Assembly: GCF_036373705.1 (NCBI RefSeq)
Contig: NC_089864.1
Location: 2,908,501 to 2,972,500 of the forward strand
Direction of reading: 5' to 3'
From: Amia ocellicauda
Lineage: Eukaryota > Chordata > Actinopteri > Amiiformes > Amiidae
DNA length: 64,000 nt
Shown here: positions 58,084-64,000 of the stretch, piece after piece
How the letters are laid out: every line of letters starts with the position of its first letter
Position numbering within the stretch: position 1 is the stretch's first letter
Translations under genes and position numbers: made by a program
The notes under the pieces: model-generated
What the model was told of the DNA's origin: nothing
Databases searched by the model: none
What the model saw: only the letters and a program-made list of their open reading frames with translations

Positions 58084-58374
58084 TGTAGCGTAAGGTACAC
58101 TTATAAATTTCAATTAAAGAAGTGAATTTATAGTATCACCTTATCACGAATCCTGGAATCTTGTAGAACTCAATTTCTGTAATAATTGGACGCAGACACC
58201 AATTCAAAAGATATAAATTGTCAAATTTATTCAAAAACAAAGACTAAATGTAGCACTACACTAATTATACAAAAGGGAAAAACGAATTAAAAAGTCTCTC
58301 ATTAGTATTGTTAGTCAGACATTAAATAACTATGCAGGTTAGTATTTATGTCAGGTAACTTCTCGTTATATATA
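58084..58374. repeat. Dispersed repeat of unknown class, copy 2
   Basis: Matches 30713-31140 from TGTAGCGTAAGGTACACTTA to the CAGGTTAGTATTTA block, with an internal deletion. It is interrupted at 58375 by a DD36E Tc1 element. It inserted into a CTLD coding exon. Confidence 0.8.
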
Positions 58375-59595
58375 CACTCACCTAAAGGATTATTTGGAAC
58401 ACCATACTAATACTGTGTTTGACCCCCTTTCGCCTTCATAACTGCCTTAATTCTACGAGGCATTGATTCAACAAGGTTCTGAAAGCATTCTTTAGAAATG
58501 TTGGCCCATATTGATAGGATAGCATCTTGCAGTTGATGGGGATTTGTGGGATGCACATCCAGGGCACGAAGCTCCTGTTCCACCACATCCCAAAGATGCT
58601 CTATTGGGTTGAGATCTGGTGACTGTGGGGGCCAGTTTAGTACAGTGAACTCATTGTCAAGTTCAAGAAACCAATTTGAAATGATTCGACCTGCGTGACA
58701 TGGCGCATTATCCTGCTGGAAGTAGCCATCAGAGGATGGGTACATGGTGGTCATAAAGGGATGGACATGGTCAGAAACAATGCTCAGGTAGGCCATGGCA
58801 TTTAAACGATGCCCAATTGGCACTAAGGGGCCTAAAGTGTGCCAAGAAAACATCCCCCACACCATTACACCACCACCAGCAGCCTGCACAGTGGTAACAA
58901 GGCATGATGGATCCATGTTCTCATTCTGTTTACGCCAAATTCTGAATCTACCATCTGAATGTCTCAACAGAAATCGAGACTCATCAGACCAGGCAACATT
59001 TTTCCAGTCTTCAACTGTCCAATTTTGGTGAGCTTGTGCAAATTGTAGCCTCTTTTTCCTATTTGTAGTGGAGATGAGTGGTACCCGGTGGGGTCTTCTG
59101 CTGTTGTAGCCCATCCACCTCAAGGTTGTACGTGTTGTGGCTTCACAAATGCTTTGCTGCATACCTCGGTTGTAACGAGTGGTTATTTCAGTCAAAGTTG
59201 CTCTTCTATCAGCTTGAATCAGTCGGCCCATTCTCCTCTGACCTTTAGCATCAACAAGGCATTTTCGCCCACAGGACTGCCGCATACTGGATGTTTTTCC
59301 CTTTTCACACCATTCTTTGTAAACCCTAGAAATGGTTGTGCGTGAAAATCCCAGTAACTGAGCAGATTGTGAAATACTCAGACCGGCCCGTCTGGCACCA
59401 ACAACCATGCCACGCTCAAAATTGCTTAAATCACCTTTCTTTCCCATTCAGACATTCAGTTTGGAGTTCAGGAGATTGTCTTGACCAGGACCACACCCCT
59501 AAATGCATTGAAGCAACTGCCATGTGATTGGTTGGTTAGATAATTGCATTAATGAGAAATTGAACAGGTGTTCCTAATAATCCTTTAGGTGAGTG
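58375..59595 (-). mobile_element. Tc1/mariner DD36E transposon, copy 4 (intact)
   Basis: 1221 bp between CACTCACCTAAAGGATTATT-type inverted repeats, flanked by TA. Full-length ORF. It is nested at the end of the dispersed repeat that had broken the CTLD exon. Confidence 0.95.
58407..59447 (-). CDS. Tc1-family transposase, DD36E type, copy 4
   Basis: 346 residues, open throughout, with the WSDES, QQDNAPCH and LNPIEH catalytic motifs. Private differences from copies 1 and 2 include Arg111 to Trp (LRWMGYN), His to Leu in FLELDNEF and His to Asn in CFQNLVES. Confidence 0.93.
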   Translation of the reverse strand: MGKKGDLSNFERGMVVGARRAGLSISQSAQLLGFSRTTISRVYKEWCEKGKTSSMRQSCGRKCLVDAKGQRRMGRLIQADRRATLTEITTRYNRGMQQSICEATTRTTLRWMGYNSRRPHRVPLISTTNRKKRLQFAQAHQNWTVEDWKNVAWSDESRFLLRHSDGRFRIWRKQNENMDPSCLVTTVQAAGGGVMVWGMFSWHTLGPLVPIGHRLNAMAYLSIVSDHVHPFMTTMYPSSDGYFQQDNAPCHAGRIISNWFLELDNEFTVLNWPPQSPDLNPIEHLWDVVEQELRALDVHPTNPHQLQDAILSIWANISKECFQNLVESMPRRIKAVMKAKGGQTQY

Positions 59596-59611
59596 TATAC
59601 ATATATACATA

Positions 59612-61065
59612 CAGTGGGGGAAAAAGTATTTGATCCCCTGCTGATTTTGTACATTTGCCAAAAGAAATGATCAGTCTATAATTTTAATGGTAGGTGTATT
59701 TTAACAGTGAGAGACAGAATAACAACAAAAAAATTAAGAAAAATGCATTTCAAAAAAGTTATGAATTGATTTGCACGTTAATGAGGGAAATAAGTATTTG
59801 ACCCCTTCAACTTAGTACTTGGTGGCAAAACCCTTGTTGGCAATCACAGAGGTCAGATGTTTCTTGTAGTTGGCCACCAGGTTTGCACACATCTCAGGAG
59901 GGATTTTGTCCCACTCCTCTTTGCAGATCCTCTCCAAGTCATTAAGGTTTCGAGGCTGTCGTTTGGCAACTCGAACCTTCAGCTCCCTCCACAGATTTTC
60001 TATGGGATTAAGGTCTGGAGACTGGCTAGGCCACTCCAGGACCTTAATGTGCTTCTTCTTGAGCCACTCCTTAGTTGCCTTGCCTGTGTGTTTTGGGTCA
60101 TTGTCATGCTGGAATACCCATCCACGACCCATTTTCAATGCCCTGGCTGAGGGAAGGAGGTTCTCATCCAAGATTTGACGGTACATGGCCCTGTCCATCG
60201 TCCCTTTGATGCGATGCAGTTGTCATGTCCCCTTAGCAGAAAAACACCCCCAAAGCATAATGTTTCCACCTCCATGTTTGACGGTGGGGATGGTGTTCTT
60301 GGGGTCATTCCTCCTCCTCCAAACACAGTGAGTTGAGTCTATGCCAAAGAGCTTGATTTTGGTCTCATCTGACCACAACACTTTCACCCAGTTCTCCTCT
60401 GAATCATTCAGATGTTCATTTGCAAACTTCAGACGGGCCTGTACATGTGCTTTCTTGAGCAGGGGGACGTTGCAGGTGCTGCAGGATTTCAGTCCTTCAT
60501 GGCGTAATTTGTTACCAGTTGTTTTCTTGGTGACTATGGTCCCAGCTGCCTTGAGATCATTAACAAGATCCTCCCGTGTAGTTCTGGGCAGATTCCTCAC
60601 CGTTCTTATGATCATTGAAACTCCATGAGGTGAGATCTTGCATGGAGCCCCAGACCGAGGGAGACTGACAGTTATTTTGTGTTTCTTCCATTTGCGTATA
60701 ATCGCACCAACTGTTGTCACCTTCTCACCAAGCTGCTTGGCGATGATCTTGTAGCCCATTCCAGCCTTGTGTAGGTCTACAATCTTGTCCCTGACATCCT
60801 TGGACAGCTCTTTTGTTTTGGCCATGGTGGAGAGTTTGGAATCTGATTGATTGATTGCGCCTGTGGACAGGTGTTTTTCTGGGAGCCAGAAATCTTGCTG
60901 ATTGAGATACTTATTTCCCTCATTAACATGCAAATCAATTTATAACTTTTTTGAAATGCGTTTTTATGGATTTTTTTGCTGTTATTCTGTCTCTCACTGT
61001 TAAAATACACCTACCATTAAAATTATAGACTGATAATTTCTTTGTCAGTGGGCAAACGTACACTG
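59612..61065 (-). mobile_element. Tc1-like DD34E transposon, second copy, right end lost
   Basis: Starts with CAGTGGGGGAAAAAGTATTT after TA, only about 15 bp from the DD36E element. It covers nearly a whole element of the family seen at 16.57-17.74 kb. The other end stops at GTGGGCAAACGTAC (about 61062) without the terminal repeat. Confidence 0.9.
59812..60823 (-). pseudogene. DD34E Tc1-like transposase with one in-frame stop
   Basis: Start [20 protein letters not shown] at about 60823. It continues with LWSDETK, then at about 60230 GGA (Gly in the related copy) is TGA. The same frame continues with [20 protein letters not shown] and [11 protein letters not shown] to the end at 59812 (GFATKY). 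The spacing of the last two catalytic residues is 34. A single substitution inactivates it. Confidence 0.88.
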
Positions 61066-61140
61066 TATTGGGAATGTATTTGCAGTGATTTACAGTGATG
61101 GTCACAGCTGTCCCTGCCTACAGGTGAGAAGAGAGATGTC

Positions 61141-61198
<58 letters not shown>

Positions 61199-61800
61199 CC
61201 AACCAATCAGATGTCTGCTTTGGAGAAGAACTGTCCAATCAGTGGCATCGCTCTGCATCTCTCTCAGGGACTGTATCTGTGAAGCTCTTCTAGCCACTGG
61301 CAGGACCTGGACAACAACAACAACAGATCAGACAGAGAGATATGGACAACTGGGACAGACAGCATGACATTCATTGCACATACCCAGCTGCTTCCACAAT
61401 CTCCTTTGTGAGGAAGTGGAAGGAAAAACATGTTACAAGTAACATGAAGTTAAAGGTTTCCTACATACATCATAGAATGTGCGGCACCCCCTCCCTGGAA
61501 CTGCTGGGAAGAATGTCTAAAATGGCTGTGATTGGAGAGCAGAGGGGTCTGACTACAGGACACATCCTGTTCTCTGTAGTGTTCAGGATTGTTACCCTGC
61601 TGCAGAAACCTGTTTGACAGAGGAGTACCAGGTGATTGGCTAAAACCTGCAGGTCTACTCTGATCCCTGTCTGTCTGTACCTCTAGAAGCTGACAACTTT
61701 CTCAAATTACAAATGTACCTCACCTGACTCCAGCAAAGCTGAGCATCACTCCAGGTCCCCGCAACGTGGCCTGACGGGCTACCAGCACTGGCCCAAAACT
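61066..61800. other. Between transposon and lectin exons
   Basis: Holds a (GA)n microsatellite at 61143-61196. A possible exon on the minus strand near 61728-61775 (GTWSDAQLCWSQ, then GTGAGG) is not secure. Confidence 0.4.
61143..61196. repeat. (GA)n microsatellite
   Basis: Uninterrupted GA repeat of about 27 units. Confidence 0.95.
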
Positions 61801-61824
61801 TTGTTCCCCACATGTGTGACTCAC

Positions 61825-62766
61825 CTCTGTAGCAGATGAAATTGAGCTGTTGAGAGTAGGGCAGGGCTATCCAGTTGCCATCTGCTACAGTGAGGGCTCC
61901 AGCCTGGTCACATGAACACTTGCTCTCAATGCCTGGAGCAAAGTTACTGTAGCAGAGGGGCTCCCCGCTCACCCAGAACCAGAAGCCCAGGGTACAGGTG
62001 TAGCGCAGACCCAGCCACACCTGGGCAGAGGAGGCGTTCTGAGCCAACTGAGTAACCAAGCGCTGCCACTCGGCTGAGCCGACAGACCCCAGGTCAGTGT
62101 AGTTGGCTCTGCAGTAGTGGACCGCCTCCTCCCAGCTCTTATTCTCTCTGATGAGGAACAGCTGACCTGGAAGAGCAGAGACACTGAGCTGACCGAGGAG
62201 CAGGGAGACAATTGTTTGTTTTCATATTCCTATTTGCATTATTATCCTAACATCTTGAGGGGGTTGTTTTTGTGGTGTATTGTAGGAAGAGGTGGAGGGG
62301 AGGAGAGAGGAACTGTGGAGGGTTGAGCTGCAGTGAGGTGGGGTGAAGGGCGCTGGGTGGAGGTGAGGTGACCCTCAGCCAGCCTCTCTAACCCAGGGAA
62401 CTCAGGTCAACTCACCTTGGGAACAGAAGAAAGGATGACTTTCAGTGCAATGAATATCATTCCACTTCCCCTTCCTATCCTCCTGCAAGTACACTTCAGC
62501 ACAGTTCTCACTTCCTCCATAACTGTCAGGTTGGCCTATGTACCAGTTTCGGAATGAGGAGCTGGTCTGGTCTGACCATTTCCAGGGATCCCTGTTCAGA
62601 CCGATCCACACATGCTGCCCATTTGCTGCTTTCTTTACCTCCTCATTCTCACTCTGGCTCCTCACACTGACCAGGTCTGTGTAATGCTCTCTACAGAATC
62701 TCTGCGCCTCTGTCCAGGTCATATTCTGGTCAATCCTGATGTATCTCTGTGTGGCGTTACTGGACT
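61825..62766 (-). CDS. Multi-CTLD lectin receptor, two consecutive CTLD exons
   Basis: Two exons in phase 1 with GT-AG borders: 62766-62416 and 62166-61825. The first encodes a complete CTLD: RYIRIDQNMTWTEAQRFCRE, WIGLNRDPWKW, a QPD motif (IGQPDSYGG, galactose type), GKWNDIHC and FFCSQG. The second encodes a different CTLD type: LFLIRENKSWEEAVHYC, VWLGLRYTCTLGFWFWVSG, SKCSCDQAGAL and LNFICYR. That one lacks EPN/QPD and WND and is probably not calcium-dependent. Combining a sugar-binding CTLD with this second type is familiar from fish macrophage-mannose-receptor-like genes. The upstream exon ends at 63987. The signal peptide lies outside the window, and a downstream tail exon may be at 57290-57378. 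It is probably a secreted or membrane lectin of innate immunity. Confidence 0.78.
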
Positions 62767-63701
62767 CTGTGAAGACAAAGCTCAGCTAGTTCAGACTGTG
62801 CCGTGTGTTTCTCAGTGTGTGATCACAGGAGGAGAACTAGAGCTCTAGAACTGCACCTCCCATCTCTGAACACTTCCTCTGAGTCATCACCAAGATAAGC
62901 AGTATGAATTATTATTACTATTACGTATTATTGAACAATGATCAATGTACACACCAAAATACACAATATCAAATTATTATTATTGTTGCTGTTTCAGCTG
63001 AAGTTCTTCATTAATCATTTTCATTTAGACAAATATTCAGATGCTCCCTCTCTGTGCATTTAAGGTTATTGTGAGGGATGGGATGGGGACTTACATTTCT
63101 TCTGTATGTTTGAAAGTGTGGGACTGCCACATTGGTCAGGGGCAAGGAGGCCATTACAGAGGCAGTTTTGTCAGGGGCTTTGTTCAATCTTATTACCATA
63201 ATACTCCTAAGAGAGGGTCTTTATTTAATTATTTATTGTCAGCCTGGAAAAGCTCTGGTTTACAGACCTGTGTGGTCATCCTTCCTATCTGAAAACATTG
63301 TTATTACATTTTTAATGTTGTTTTTAATGCATTTCTCTCTCTGTTCCCTGTAATGTTTGTGGTTGGTCTCAGGGAGGCCAGCTGGACACAGTCTGTAAGC
63401 AGGAAGACTGTGGTCAGTAGGAGTTGCTGCTGTGGGAGGGAGCTGCTCCAGAGCTGTGTTGAGCGCCCCTGTGCCCATCTTTGATCCAGCTTTAGGGTTT
63501 AGGCTTCTAATGTTTTAAGGCATTTTGTAGTTTGGTCCTGAGCTTGTTGTTTAAAATAAAATCAGCTCTGACGCTAACTGTGCCCAGTATCATTGGTCTT
63601 GAAGTTTGTAATTACAGTGAGGAGAACCTAATTGAAGTTCACCCTGTAAAATATAGCATAGGATGATATCAGGGTTTATCTGAGGTTTTACTACAGTTTT
63701 A

Positions 63702-63880
63702 CTGTGGTTTCCTATGGTTTCAACATGCCTTCACTGTGCTTTACTACCCTGGACAGCTGGAATACCATGCTATACCATGATTTCTATTTCTATTTGATGT
63801 TTCCCATGGTAGACTGTGGTTTCGCATGGCAGTGTGTAGAAGTAAAGCACAGTGAAGACATGTTGAAACCACTGGAGACC
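63702..63880. repeat. Inverted repeat, MITE-like
   Basis: Left arm 63702-63748 (CTATGGTTTCAACATGCC.TTCACTGTGC) and right arm 63839-63880 (GTAAAGCACAGTGAAGACAT..) are complementary over about 40 bp. The loop has a CCATGGTA-type sequence. No coding content. Confidence 0.75.
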
Positions 63881-63986
63881 CCTGTAGAACTAAGGTACCT
63901 CAACAGTCAACCCATATTTCCAGTGTGATAATCCTATGGTCGATCTACCAGGGTAAACTTGCATAAGAATAGACAGGGTGTCTTAC

Positions 63987-64000
63987 CATTATAGCAAATG
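63987..64000 (-). CDS. 3' end of another CTLD exon (runs off the window)
   Basis: The minus strand reads ATT TGC TAT AAT G followed by the donor GTAAGA (63986-63981), that is ICYN in phase 1, the standard end of a CTLD exon. It should be the exon upstream of 62416-62766 in the same receptor. Confidence 0.6.

Noticed and set aside
1..64000. CRISPR array, operons, prokaryotic promoters or phage genes
   Set aside because: The window is eukaryotic. The short repeats present are microsatellites, MITE arms or transposon ends.

Overview
The window is eukaryotic and looks like a ray-finned fish. The evidence is Tc1/mariner elements of fish type, several non-LTR retrotransposon lineages, tRNA-derived SINE pieces ending in the common fish 'CCCTGGATAAG-GTGTCTGC' tail, many AT-rich microsatellites, and intron-containing immunoglobulin-superfamily (IgSF) and C-type lectin receptor genes whose exons are nearly all phase 1. 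The species cannot be named from the sequence. All gene models below are manual splice models with consistent phase. Nothing was aligned by machine.

Left part (3-23 kb) is an IgSF receptor cluster. A plus-strand gene at 3.0-4.8 kb encodes a V-type domain, a second Ig-like domain, a membrane segment and a short tail. A minus-strand gene at 7.1-11.1 kb models cleanly as a 257-residue receptor: signal peptide, one V domain with a J-like strand in the same exon, membrane segment, and a tail with an ITIM-type tyrosine. It resembles the novel immune-type receptor (NITR) design. A decayed tandem copy at 14.7-17.9 kb keeps the first and last exons and the ITIM, but its middle is replaced by two Tc1-type transposons. 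A second minus-strand receptor at 19.4-22.4 kb has a V domain, two Ig-like domains and a long tail. It contains the relic of a further Ig-like domain. Its signal-peptide exon is not seen, and a LINE lies directly upstream. The second-type Ig-like domains here all lack the two canonical disulfide cysteines.

Middle part (22.7-46.7 kb) is mostly transposon-derived: an ORF1-plus-ORF2 LINE, a CR1/jockey-like LINE, nested degenerate Tc1 elements, two further copies of a young DD36E Tc1 element, a ~1 kb MITE at TTAA, an unidentified dispersed repeat, and a ~160-190 bp tandem repeat. One recurring 14-bp motif (38.4-38.7 and 42.3-42.4 kb) is not explained by any identified element.

Right part (43-64 kb) is a minus-strand C-type lectin-like (CTLD) receptor cluster. 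There is one good CTLD exon at 47.3-47.6 kb, two tandemly duplicated single-CTLD genes at 49.6-50.5 and 52.9-53.9 kb that share an apparent one-base frameshift, one CTLD exon at 57.8-58.1 kb split by a repeat, and two intact CTLD exons at 61.8-62.8 kb of a multi-CTLD receptor that runs off the right edge. Duplicated flanks around 43.4, 44.9, 50-52 and 53-55.5 kb show the region grew by tandem duplication.

The parts most worth follow-up are the V-J/ITIM receptor and its ruined duplicate, the family of disulfide-less Ig-like domains, and the shared CTLD frameshift.
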